From positions 1 through 31,799 of IMG/VR virus record IMGVR_UViG_3300025098_000178: a stretch of 31,799 nt of DNA, one strand, 5' to 3'. This DNA is from a virus. A model generated the notes under the pieces. The model was not told the origin of the DNA. It saw only the letters and a program-made list of their open reading frames with translations, and did not search any database. A program made the translations under genes and the position numbers. This document shows positions 17,441 to 23,220 of the stretch, piece by piece; the stretch's first letter is position 1, and each line of letters starts with the position of its first letter.

Positions 17441-17580
17441 CATCATATTAAACATAAACTTGTTTCCAAATATATTTCTGTAATCAATAAATCAACTTTG
17501 ACCAAAAAGAGTTTTGACTATATCAACCCCATAATGTTAAACATACCCCAGAATATTAAACACCCCTCCATATTAAACGT
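17441..17580 (+). repeat. Intergenic repeat cluster A (4 copies of CATAATATTAAACAT)
   Basis: Copies at 17441-17455, 17530-17544, 17549-17563 and 17566-17580 (the last is less perfect). The first follows a run of six G and the others are separated by runs of C. All have the same orientation. They lie beyond the 3' end and terminator of the 17865-19259 operon. Confidence 0.75.
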
Positions 17581-17657
17581 GATTGAAATCATTGGAATGG
17601 ATAACACAACCCACTACACCTCCGATTTACGTCAATAGCACTAAAATACAGCCGTAT

Positions 17658-17694
17658 ACAGCCAATATAAGGCTGTTTTAAGCGTGTTTACGCT
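17658..17694. repeat. Two adjacent stem-loops
   Basis: ACAGCC and GGCTGT pair around AATATAA at 17658-17676. AGCGT and ACGCT pair around GTTT at 17681-17694. A second TACAGCC lies just before the first stem as a direct repeat. There is no T run, so these are not terminators; origin or operator use is possible. Confidence 0.4.
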
Positions 17695-17812
17695 GAGATA
17701 GATAGTTGGGTATAGGTAGGAAGATATTAGGGGCTTAGAAGGGCTAAAAATCGGGCACAATTCACAAATATATCTAACATTAAAAATCAATACATTAATA
17801 AAATAATTGCAT

Positions 17813-17840
17813 AAAAAAAGAGGGTAAAAAATACCCTCTA
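17813..17840 (-). terminator. Intrinsic terminator after the small-gene operon
   Basis: On the minus strand AGAGGGTA pairs with TACCCTCT, followed by seven T. It lies 25 bases past the stop of the 17865-18011 gene. Confidence 0.85.
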
Positions 17841-17864
17841 ATTATTGTAAATATGTGTTTAAAT

Positions 17865-18011
17865 TTAAAAATTTTCTTTTATTACATTAGTTAGATTTTT
17901 ATTTGTGAGCCTGTCGTTTTTAACTAATTCTTTAAAGGCGTCTAATTCCCATACAAGCAAAGGACTGACTAAATTTTGCACGCATATTGTTTGAAATTCA
18001 AATTGTGTCAT
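17865..18011 (-). CDS. Small protein, unknown
   Basis: 48 residues (MTQFEFQTICVQNLVSPLLV, then WELDAFKELVKN and a basic end). Last gene of a tight operon of tiny genes; it starts 2 bases after the stop of the 78-residue gene before it and is followed by an intrinsic terminator. No family is recognised. Confidence 0.55.
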   Translation of the reverse strand: MTQFEFQTICVQNLVSPLLVWELDAFKELVKNDRLTNKNLTNVIKENF

Positions 18012-18013
18012 AA

Positions 18014-18250
18014 TTATTTTATATTTAAACCTTTTAAGATTTGTTTTAATGTATAGTTTTGTTCGCTATTCAAAATGTATTGTTCCTTAAATAAATCCAA
18101 TACCGCAAAGGTTTGGTACTGGTTTTTGTACCGCATGAAATTATCGTTAATAACATAATTAACTAAATTCTGTTCGTTGTCTAGTGTATAATTAATAAAG
18201 GTTTTTTTACTTTTTAATATATTTAATTTTTGTGATAATGTTGCTTTCAT
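18014..18250 (-). CDS. Small protein, paralogue of the 19992-20192 product
   Basis: 78 residues. Residues about 10-55 align with the product of 19992-20192: ILKSKKTFI against ILNSRKDFI, and YKNQYQTFAVLDLFKEQ against FRGHYETFRLVEVIKKE. The two genes sit in neighbouring operons, so this is a small duplicated accessory family of unknown function, perhaps a host-interaction protein. It is in the same operon as six other tiny genes. Confidence 0.6.
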   Translation of the reverse strand: MKATLSQKLNILKSKKTFINYTLDNEQNLVNYVINDNFMRYKNQYQTFAVLDLFKEQYILNSEQNYTLKQILKGLNIK

Positions 18251-18257
18251 AGTTTTA

Positions 18258-18548
18258 TTAGTTTACTGTTATTAAATCACCGTTCCACTCTTTGCCGTTT
18301 AAATACCAGTCCCAATTTTTTTGATATATTGAAACGTTTGGCAGTCCGTTAAGGCGTTCCTTTGTCGTATTACTGAACCAACCGCAGTTAGTGATTTGAA
18401 GCGTGTTGTCTTCATGTAATACTGCAATTATATTGCCGTGTAGCTTTAAGTAAAATTTGCCCTTCATTTCCCTTACTTTCATGTTTTGGCGTGTAAACGT
18501 TTTTCTATTTAAAAAGGCGTTAATACTATCTTTTGTTATTTGTCTCAT
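18258..18548 (-). CDS. Conserved-looking phage protein with Trp-rich core, unknown
   Basis: 96 residues. It is basic at the N-terminus (FLNRKTFTRQNMKVREM), followed by a beta-rich core (KFYLKLHGNIIAVL, then LQITNCGWFSNTTKERLNGLP) and a C-terminus with NWDWYLNGKEWNG. The layout resembles small accessory proteins common in Bacteroidota phages and plasmids, but no function is known to me. Spacing within the operon is 7-30 bases. Confidence 0.55.
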   Translation of the reverse strand: MRQITKDSINAFLNRKTFTRQNMKVREMKGKFYLKLHGNIIAVLHEDNTLQITNCGWFSNTTKERLNGLPNVSIYQKNWDWYLNGKEWNGDLITVN

Positions 18549-18575
18549 TTTTTTAGTGTTTTAAAGTATTTATTT

Positions 18576-18737
18576 TTATAAGTTCCATTCTATTTTTTGT
18601 TGCAATTCGTCTATGCTTATAAGTATCTCTTTAACATCATTATCTGAACTAATGTTATTAGGATAGAATTTTATTATTTCGTTATAGATGTCATCTAATT
18701 TGTGTATTAAATGTTGCTTGTTTATGTATTTTGTCAT
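18576..18737 (-). CDS. Small helical protein, unknown
   Basis: 53 residues (MTKYINKQHLIHKLDDIYNE, then a helical acidic/basic C-terminus). No motif or family is recognised. It is supported as a gene by its tight fit between neighbours on the same strand and a clean ATG-to-TAA frame. Confidence 0.5.
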   Translation of the reverse strand: MTKYINKQHLIHKLDDIYNEIIKFYPNNISSDNDVKEILISIDELQQKIEWNL

Positions 18738-18749
18738 TTGTTTTTTGTT

Positions 18750-18926
18750 TTATATTATTTCTATTATTTCGTTTTGTCTAATTACGAAGCCATGCCAACC
18801 GTTAAATCGTACAGTGGGCAAACCTCTGAAACTTCCTGTAATTATTCGCTTTGCTTTTATATTACCGCTTCTTGTGGGTGATTTGAAAATTATTGTTTGC
18901 CCTGTTTTAAAGTTTAATTCTTTCAT
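18750..18926 (-). CDS. Small basic beta-rich protein, unknown
   Basis: 58 residues, basic, with alternating hydrophobic strands (QTIIFKSPTRSGNIKAKRII) and RFNGWHGFVIR. The pattern suggests a small SH3-like or OB-like barrel, possibly nucleic-acid binding, but that is inference from composition. It sits in the operon of tiny genes. Confidence 0.5.
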   Translation of the reverse strand: MKELNFKTGQTIIFKSPTRSGNIKAKRIITGSFRGLPTVRFNGWHGFVIRQNEIIEII

Positions 18927-18938
18927 CTTGTTTTGTTT

Positions 18939-19076
18939 TTAAAAGTTGGATAAATTACCGCTCAAAATATTTGAGAGTATAAAAATAATCATAGGTAAAA
19001 TAAAAGTACCTACAAATGTAATACCGATTTTTACGGCGGTGTCCTGTTGTTTAAAATTGTTTACTACTTTTTTCAT
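18939..19076 (-). CDS. Small single-pass membrane protein
   Basis: 45 residues. A basic, polar N-terminus (MKKVVNNFKQQ) is followed by one membrane segment (about residues 17-38, ITFVGTFILPMIIFILSNIL) and a short polar tail. Possible roles include superinfection exclusion or a small antiholin-like membrane peptide. It is unrelated in sequence to the plus-strand membrane peptide at 21038. Confidence 0.5.
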   Translation of the reverse strand: MKKVVNNFKQQDTAVKIGITFVGTFILPMIIFILSNILSGNLSNF

Positions 19077-19106
19077 GTTGTTTTTGTTTTAAGTTATTGT
19101 TTTTTT

Positions 19107-19259
19107 TTAGTATCCCAGTTCTAATTTACATTGAATATCAAAAGCATAACGGCTATATTTGTACCCCCTGCTGACTATCTGTTTTGTTTCTTTGTTGTAA
19201 ACGTAAAAGAGTCCGTTTTCGTCTTCGTGGTCTTCTATAATTACTTCAAATTTTTCCAT
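19107..19259 (-). CDS. Small protein, unknown; first gene of an accessory operon
   Basis: 50 residues from ATG 19259: an acidic N-terminal half (EKFEVIIEDHEDENG) and a basic C-terminal half with SRGYKYSRYAFDI. It is the first gene behind a host-type promoter box (TATATTTG at 19284-19291). No family is recognised. Confidence 0.55.
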   Translation of the reverse strand: MEKFEVIIEDHEDENGLFYVYNKETKQIVSRGYKYSRYAFDIQCKLELGY

Positions 19260-19283
19260 GTTATTATTTGTTTTTGTTCTCTA

Positions 19284-19291
19284 CAAATATA
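19284..19291 (-). promoter_or_regulatory. Host-type -7 promoter box TATATTTG
   Basis: A perfect match to the Bacteroidota TAnnTTTG box, with the start codon of the accessory operon 24 bases downstream. The upstream TTTG is 22 bases away instead of the 20 seen at other promoters here. An imperfect copy of the whole region lies exactly 120 bases further upstream. Confidence 0.5.
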
Positions 19292-19335
19292 CACATTATT
19301 TTAAATATACTAACAAAATTATATTTTTTTTTGCG
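19291..19335. repeat. Promoter-region duplication, copy 1
   Basis: About 45 bases (TTAAATATAC, TAACAAAATT, then a T run and GCG) that recur at 19411-19455 with roughly three quarters identity and an offset of exactly 120. It covers the -33 region of the 19284 promoter. Confidence 0.55.
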
Positions 19336-19410
19336 TTTTATTGTTATTTATATTTATTCTAAACAACAAACATAAATATTAATATAATAAAGGAACGCGC
19401 GCACGAATAC

Positions 19411-19455
19411 ATAAATATTTTTAAATATCCTAACAAAACACAATTTTTTTTTGTG
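19411..19455. repeat. Promoter-region duplication, copy 2
   Basis: Copy of 19291-19335 (TTAAATATCC, TAACAAAACA, T run, GTG). At the corresponding -7 position the minus strand reads TGTATTCG, a decayed box, followed by an unusual GC-alternating patch (ACGCGCGCAC near 19394). Confidence 0.5.
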
Positions 19456-19524
19456 CCAATTTGTCACGTTTATTTTTTACATTTGAATAAACAATTTTAT
19501 AAAAGGATATTGTTTTTTGGGGGG

Positions 19525-19591
19525 CATAATATTAAACGCACCCCTTCATATTAAACATAGGTAAAAATATACACCCCATAATATTAAACAA
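19525..19591 (+). repeat. Intergenic repeat cluster B (3 clear copies)
   Basis: Copies at 19525-19539 (preceded by six G), 19544-19558 and 19577-19591, with a degenerate copy near 19618-19631. The orientation is the same as clusters A, C and D. The third copy runs into the T tract of the adjacent terminator. Confidence 0.75.
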
Positions 19592-19618
19592 AAAAAGAGG
19601 ATACATTTCTGTACCCCC
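19590..19618 (-). terminator. Intrinsic terminator after the 19641-20842 operon
   Basis: On the minus strand a 9-bp stem with two G-U pairs (GGGGGTACA with TGTATCCTC) closes a GAAA tetraloop and is followed by seven T. It ends the operon that begins at 20842. Confidence 0.85.
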
Positions 19619-19640
19619 TTAATATAAAACCGAAATCATT

Positions 19641-19796
19641 TTATTTTCTTTCGTGATTTATTTTTCTTCCTACAATTATAATTGCTTTGGCTTCGTCCAT
19701 TGATAAATCATAATACTCAGCAAATCTCTGTGTACTTATAAAGTTATTAAAATAATCTAAGTACATTTGTTCATACATTTGTTTTGTTCGTCCCAT
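19641..19796 (-). CDS. Small conserved-looking phage protein, unknown
   Basis: 51 residues (GRTKQMYEQMYLDYFNNFIS, then RFAEYYDLSMDEAKAIIIVGR and a basic end). The YLDYFNNF and FAEYY pattern recurs, to my recollection, in small proteins of flavobacterial phages, but no function is known. Last gene of its operon, followed by a terminator. Confidence 0.6.
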   Translation of the reverse strand: MGRTKQMYEQMYLDYFNNFISTQRFAEYYDLSMDEAKAIIIVGRKINHERK

Positions 19797-19810
19797 CTTA
19801 TTTGTTTTAA

Positions 19811-19990
19811 TTATCGTGTGTATAAATCTGGCATATCGCAGTATTCCATAGTCTCTTTACAATGTGGGCATTGAACTTCCTCAATAGTGTCATCTATTTC
19901 CAATAACACTACATACCCACAATTACCACAAGTTACAACATTATAACCATCTTGTTGCATTCTCTGTAAAATTTCAAATTGATTCTTCAT
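19811..19990 (-). CDS. Small zinc-ribbon protein
   Basis: 59 residues with two knuckles, CGNC (residues 21-24) and CPHC (41-44), separated by 16 residues of beta-like sequence. This is the layout of a zinc ribbon. It could bind nucleic acid or a host protein such as RNA polymerase; no partner can be assigned. It ends 15 bases before the next gene. Confidence 0.6.
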   Translation of the reverse strand: MKNQFEILQRMQQDGYNVVTCGNCGYVVLLEIDDTIEEVQCPHCKETMEYCDMPDLYTR

Positions 19991-19991
19991 A

Positions 19992-20192
19992 TTAAAATAT
20001 TTTTATTCCGTTATGTATTTCTTTTTTTATTACTTCCACTAATCTAAATGTCTCGTAATGTCCCCTAAACCTCGCTAAATCGTTTGTAAGGCGATAATCT
20101 GTAATTTTGTTATCATTACCTATGTTAAGTAAAATAAAGTCTTTACGACTATTTAAAATGCGTGTGGCGTCTATTACATTTATTGTATACAT
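19992..20192 (-). CDS. Small protein, paralogue of the 18014-18250 product
   Basis: 66 residues. The central segment (ILNSRKDFI, then FRGHYETFRLVEVIKKE) is similar to the protein at 18014-18250. Its start overlaps the upstream stop by one base. Unknown function. Confidence 0.6.
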   Translation of the reverse strand: MYTINVIDATRILNSRKDFILLNIGNDNKITDYRLTNDLARFRGHYETFRLVEVIKKEIHNGIKIF

Positions 20193-20437
20193 TATTCTAA
20201 ATCGTTTTTAATCTCATTAACAAAATCCTTTAGTTTCTCTTTTAGTGAGTCTTCACCCTGTTCAATAGCTTGTTTACATAAGGTGTAAAGTGAAGGTAAA
20301 TCCCTAACTAGGGCATTTGCGTCCCATTCAATGTAAATTGATTCATTAGGCGAATAACCTACCGCCTCAATGTGTACTACATCAGCGCTAGTCCATAGCT
20401 GAATTGTGTTTGTGATAAATACTTCTTTGTTTTCCAT
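20192..20437 (-). CDS. Small acidic protein, unknown
   Basis: 81 residues. The first half is beta-like (EVFITNTIQLWTSADVVHIE) and the second helical and charged (SLKEKLKDFVNEIKNDLE). No family is recognised. It lies between the acidic 130-residue gene and the paralogue gene, all apparently on one message. Confidence 0.55.
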   Translation of the reverse strand: MENKEVFITNTIQLWTSADVVHIEAVGYSPNESIYIEWDANALVRDLPSLYTLCKQAIEQGEDSLKEKLKDFVNEIKNDLE

Positions 20438-20449
20438 TTTATTTAGTTT

Positions 20450-20842
20450 TTATTGTTCGTATTCTTTTTGTACTTGTTTTTTATATTCTATAAATTCATT
20501 ATATAAATCCTCTAAATCATCTTTGGCGTCATAAAGCGCTTCCAATTCTTTACGTTGCATTAATAAAGTAGCCAATAATTCACTATTTAAATCCTCTACT
20601 TCATAACCCATTTCTGAGGCAATTTCTAAAGATTCATTTAAACTAGTATCGTGTTCAGTTAAATACTTCATGGCATTGCTATAATAAATACATTCTGTTT
20701 GATGAGTAGAATATTCTAATTCTTCAAAATAACTTTCAAAGTCTTTAGCATCTTCAAAATCATCATAATATTCATAAGGTATAGTTTCAATGTCTAAGCT
20801 GTACTTTCTTTCTAATTCTCTAAATTTTGTTGTCAATTCCAT
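20450..20842 (-). CDS. Acidic protein, unknown; first gene of an accessory operon
   Basis: 130 residues from ATG 20842. A longer frame opens at 20887, but those codons overlap the TATGTTTG promoter box, so the internal ATG is preferred. The protein is strongly acidic and helical, with a central THQTECIYYSNAMKYLTEHD and SLEIASEMGYEVEDLNSELL pattern. I recall similar patterns in small proteins of phages and mobile elements, where function is unknown. Strong acidity would suit a DNA-mimic or anti-defence role, but nothing proves this. Confidence 0.55.
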   Translation of the reverse strand: MELTTKFRELERKYSLDIETIPYEYYDDFEDAKDFESYFEELEYSTHQTECIYYSNAMKYLTEHDTSLNESLEIASEMGYEVEDLNSELLATLLMQRKELEALYDAKDDLEDLYNEFIEYKKQVQKEYEQ

Positions 20843-20871
20843 TTTATACTGTTTTATTGTTATTAATAGCA

Positions 20872-20879
20872 CAAACATA
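20872..20879 (-). promoter_or_regulatory. Host-type -7 promoter box TATGTTTG
   Basis: Perfect TAnnTTTG box about 29 bases before ATG 20842. The -33 position 20 bases upstream reads TTTT, a weak match to TTTG. It is one half of a divergent pair with the plus-strand box at 21026. Confidence 0.5.
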
Positions 20880-20907
20880 CAATCCATAATTCAATAAAAA
20901 AAACTAT

Positions 20908-20935
20908 TTCGATAAACTGCACAATTATTCGATAA
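20908..20935. repeat. Paired direct repeat TTCGATAA, 20 bp apart
   Basis: Identical octamers at 20908-20915 and 20928-20935, start to start 20 bp (about two helical turns), between two divergent promoter boxes. A tandem operator is a reasonable reading. Confidence 0.4.
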
Positions 20936-21025
20936 GACGTATCACCCCTTCTTATTACAAAAAACATTTTAAATAGCAAAGCCTTTTTTCCTGATTTTTA
21001 GCATTATTAAGGTATACAAAGGAAA

Positions 21026-21033
21026 TATCTTTG
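21026..21033 (+). promoter_or_regulatory. Host-type -7 promoter box TATCTTTG on the plus strand
   Basis: Perfect TAnnTTTG box ending 4 bases before ATG 21038, with TACT between. Transcription from it would start within a base or two of the ATG, giving a leaderless message. No good TTTG is seen at -33. Confidence 0.45.
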
Positions 21034-21037
21034 TACT

Positions 21038-21157
21038 ATGATTAGATTTATAAAAAAGCAAATAAAACTATTCCTTAACATATTGGGATTCTATGCGGTC
21101 ATATTTTTAACATTTATAATACTGCATTTTATTTTTATGGTTTCGATTAACCACTAA
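21038..21157 (+). CDS. Lone plus-strand small membrane peptide
   Basis: 39 residues. A basic N-terminus (MIRFIKKQIK) is followed by one long membrane segment (about residues 11-35, LFLNILGFYAVIFLTFIILHF) and a short end. It is the only convincing protein gene on the plus strand. It has its own promoter box, reads convergently toward the large terminase gene, and ends at repeat cluster C. A small hydrophobic, positively charged peptide on an opposed message could be a toxin-like peptide, superinfection-exclusion factor or lysis regulator; none of these is proven. Confidence 0.5.
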   Translation: MIRFIKKQIKLFLNILGFYAVIFLTFIILHFIFMVSINH

Positions 21158-21169
21158 CCACCAAGCCCC

Positions 21170-21248
21170 CATAATATTAAACATAGTGGGGGCATAATAT
21201 TAAACATAGGGGGGTATAATATTAAACATACCCCTTAATGTTAAACAC
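21170..21248 (+). repeat. Intergenic repeat cluster C (4 copies) between convergent genes
   Basis: Copies at 21170-21184, 21193-21207, 21215-21229 and 21234-21248, spaced 19-23 bases. G or C runs between them pair: GCCCCC at 21165 with GGGGGC at 21188, and GGGGTAT at 21211 with ATACCCC at 21228, the latter enclosing the core in a 10-base loop. The cluster fills the gap between the plus-strand peptide gene and the end of the terminase gene. Confidence 0.8.
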
Positions 21249-21249
21249 T

Positions 21250-22464
21250 CTATCTAATCACATACTTTCCTGAGTTCACACCTTGAAGTAAATACATAAG
21301 CGAGTACCTAATCGCATCAATGTAGTGGTTGAACTTATCTACAGGTCTCTGGTTTCTTTCGTGCCAAACATAGTTGTTTATCTCTCGTATAATACCGTTA
21401 GACTCCCTATCAACTATTATCTGGTAATCTTGCATAAGGGCAATCCCTGAGAGGATTGACCCTTTCTTCTTTATAGTAGGTCTTATGTTCAAGCCCATAT
21501 TCTTTAGCTCTGATATAAGACGAGGTTCTGCTGAGTCACAGATAATTAAATCTGTGCCACACTCTTTTTTATTCCTGTAAGCAATATCAGAAGTAGATAG
21601 GTTTGTCTTTCCGTATATCTGCTTCACATAAACACTTCTAGTATCTTTATCTACTGATACTTTTACTAAACTCGTAATGTCTGTAGAGAACCCAAAATCC
21701 TGTCCATAGCACATAAGCTCAGTCTGTACAAAGTGTCCTACCTTCCAATTAGTAATTATAGTACCCTCTGCTTTGTTTAACCAGCCACCAAGTATCTGGT
21801 GCTCGAACTTAACGATATCACGCCTTTTAAGGTCGTATAACTGCTCTAAATAACTTTTAGATAGGTTATCCTTATTATCCTCGAAAGTCGTGTGTATGTA
21901 CGTTACATCGCCTTTAGAGCCATTTGTACCAGCTTTTACGTTAGGATACATAAAAAACCTTTGGTATATCCAATGCTCCTTAGTTGTTGGATTAAGTATA
22001 AGTATAACTCTGTTGGATTTAGTATTAGAACGTATGGAGAAGTCAATCTTACTAAAGGTGTCTTCATCTACAAGCTCTTCTGCCTCATCCAATACAAAGG
22101 TAGTAACACCACTAAGAGACTTCAGGGCGGCTGTTTGGTTACCAGATGATGTCCTGATACCTTTAAACATAATTGAGCTCCCTGTGGTTAAGTTTATGAT
22201 TTCATCCTTTGTGATTCTGAAATCACTCTCAACACCCATCAGTTCAATCTTCTCAATGAACTCTGGAATAATAGATGCTGCTGCTGAGGTTAATGTGAAA
22301 CGAGTAAACAACACTTTATGTCCTGACTCGTATGTTAGGTTAAGTAAGAATACATTTACACCAAATGACTTACCAGAACCACGACCCCCTGTAACAACAA
22401 AATACCTCGATTTATCAGTAAAAAGAGGTACATACTTGTCGTTTAGTTGTATAGAGTTTTTCAT
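21250..22464 (-). CDS. terL: Terminase large subunit
   Basis: 404 residues. Residues 26-33 are the Walker A motif GGRGSGKS and 122-130 the Walker B TFVLDEAEE, followed by the coupling motif ILNPT (156-160). The C-terminal RNase H-like nuclease has acidic residues D256 (GQDFGF), D310 (ICDSAEP) and D383 (YIDAIRY). It packages DNA into the procapsid through the portal and cuts the concatemer. The layout suits the PBSX/Terminase_3 group. Its start overlaps the upstream gene by 4 bases (ATGA). Confidence 0.93.
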   Translation of the reverse strand: MKNSIQLNDKYVPLFTDKSRYFVVTGGRGSGKSFGVNVFLLNLTYESGHKVLFTRFTLTSAAASIIPEFIEKIELMGVESDFRITKDEIINLTTGSSIMFKGIRTSSGNQTAALKSLSGVTTFVLDEAEELVDEDTFSKIDFSIRSNTKSNRVILILNPTTKEHWIYQRFFMYPNVKAGTNGSKGDVTYIHTTFEDNKDNLSKSYLEQLYDLKRRDIVKFEHQILGGWLNKAEGTIITNWKVGHFVQTELMCYGQDFGFSTDITSLVKVSVDKDTRSVYVKQIYGKTNLSTSDIAYRNKKECGTDLIICDSAEPRLISELKNMGLNIRPTIKKKGSILSGIALMQDYQIIVDRESNGIIREINNYVWHERNQRPVDKFNHYIDAIRYSLMYLLQGVNSGKYVIR

Positions 22465-22853
22465 TCTTCTTGGTCTATGTCAATAGTATTGTCAATCTGA
22501 GGCTGTTGATTATTCATAACAAAGTTAATTGTAGGTGCTGACTTTGTTTTTCTTTTACTGTCCGCATTGATGCTATCAGATGGCTTACCGTATGCATATT
22601 CCATAAGCAACTTCATCTGGTTAAAGTTAGTCTTAGCGAGTTCTGCCATGTGTTTAAACGCATCCTTCTCGCTGCCGAATACTTCCTTCATAGCTGAAAC
22701 AGCATAAGAAGCAATACGCTCCTTTTTTGCCTTTGTGTTTCTAGCTGGTTTAACCATCTTATCTTTAGTGGATATTGGTTTAGGAGCTAACCTCTTATTA
22801 TACTTTCTGCCATCGTTCTTAGATGTCTCTTCTGATTTCTTATGTCTGCTCAT
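22461..22853 (-). CDS. Probable terminase small subunit
   Basis: 130 residues. A very basic N-terminus is followed by a helical core (KKERIASYAVSAMKEVFGSE, then MAELAKTNFNQMKLLMEYAYGKPSD) and a Gln/Asp-rich acidic C-terminus. The LLMEYAYGKP pattern and the ATGA overlap with the large terminase support a DNA-recognition subunit. It is preceded by an exact TTGTTATAATATTATG element. Confidence 0.65.
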   Translation of the reverse strand: MSRHKKSEETSKNDGRKYNKRLAPKPISTKDKMVKPARNTKAKKERIASYAVSAMKEVFGSEKDAFKHMAELAKTNFNQMKLLMEYAYGKPSDSINADSKRKTKSAPTINFVMNNQQPQIDNTIDIDQEE

Positions 22854-22867
22854 AATATTATAACAAT
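22854..22867 (-). promoter_or_regulatory. TTGTTATAATATT element before the terminase pair
   Basis: Exact copy of the motif, ending at ATG 22853. It marks the start of packaging gene expression within the replication operon. Confidence 0.45.
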
Positions 22868-23071
22868 TTATTTACTGTTTTGTTTATTGTAGAGCTTTAT
22901 GTAAACATCCTCAATTGCCTTGTGTATAGTCCTTTTGCTATGTGTCTCAGTAAGCAAGGCTTTTTGATGAGCCTTGCAAACTTCGACTTGGTAGGTTAGG
23001 TTATCTTTTGTAATGGGATATATTCTATAACCCTCCTTAAAACACCATTTAATTATATCCTGAGACAACAT
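22868..23071 (-). CDS. Small protein, unknown
   Basis: 67 residues from ATG 23071, which lies one base past the previous stop (TAG, T, ATG). A TTG start 63 bases upstream would overlap the neighbour deeply and is rejected. The product (MLSQDIIKWCFKEGYRIYPI, then HQKALLTETHSKRTIHKAIE) is basic and helical; a winged or helical DNA-binding role is possible but not shown. Confidence 0.5.
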   Translation of the reverse strand: MLSQDIIKWCFKEGYRIYPITKDNLTYQVEVCKAHQKALLTETHSKRTIHKAIEDVYIKLYNKQNSK

Positions 23072-23072
23072 A

Positions 23073-23219
23073 CTATTCTTCCTCGTCCTTGTTGTATCCT
23101 GTCTTATCTTGGATAACTTTAATCTCTCCCTCAATCTTTTTTGTGAGGATAAACAACTGAGAAACTACCTTCTCTAGTCTACCTATTCTTTGTGCTTGTG
23201 TTAATTTCTTTAGTCTCAT
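23073..23219 (-). CDS. Small coiled-coil protein, unknown
   Basis: 48 residues (RLKKLTQAQRIGRLEKVV, then a charged helix ending in GYNKDEEE). It has a heptad-like spacing of Leu, Val and Ile. It begins 2 bases after the DnaA-like gene and is coupled to the next gene. Confidence 0.5.
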   Translation of the reverse strand: MRLKKLTQAQRIGRLEKVVSQLFILTKKIEGEIKVIQDKTGYNKDEEE

Positions 23220-23220
23220 A

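Larger units (their letters stand above)
17117..17864. other. Large gene-free region before the structural operon
   Basis: About 750 bases without a convincing gene on either strand. From left to right it holds the TTGTTATAATACT leader, a perfect palindrome near 17182, about 250 bases of less AT-rich sequence with no recognisable feature (17190-17430), four copies of the intergenic repeat (17441-17580), two adjacent stem-loops (17658-17694), and a terminator (17813-17840). It is the best candidate in this window for a replication origin or an early/late switch region. Confidence 0.5.

Noticed and set aside
17441-17580. CRISPR array
   Set aside because: Repeats are only about 15 bp, spacers are irregular and often shorter than the repeat, and no cas gene is present.
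20843-20887. Longer N-terminus for the acidic 130-residue protein
   Set aside because: The extra codons lie over a TAnnTTTG promoter box; the internal ATG at 20842 is the sensible start. The same reasoning was used for 4307, 17116 and 30508.
21890-22486. 198-codon open frame on the plus strand
   Set aside because: It lies wholly opposite the large terminase gene, has the low-complexity look of a reversed frame, and no promoter or family pattern.
22954-22983. Hairpin AAGGCT/AGCCTT as a terminator
   Set aside because: It lies inside the 22868-23071 gene and has no following T run in the minus direction.
23072-23134. TTG start giving an 88-residue protein
   Set aside because: It would overlap the coiled-coil gene by about 60 bases, whereas ATG 23071 follows its stop directly.
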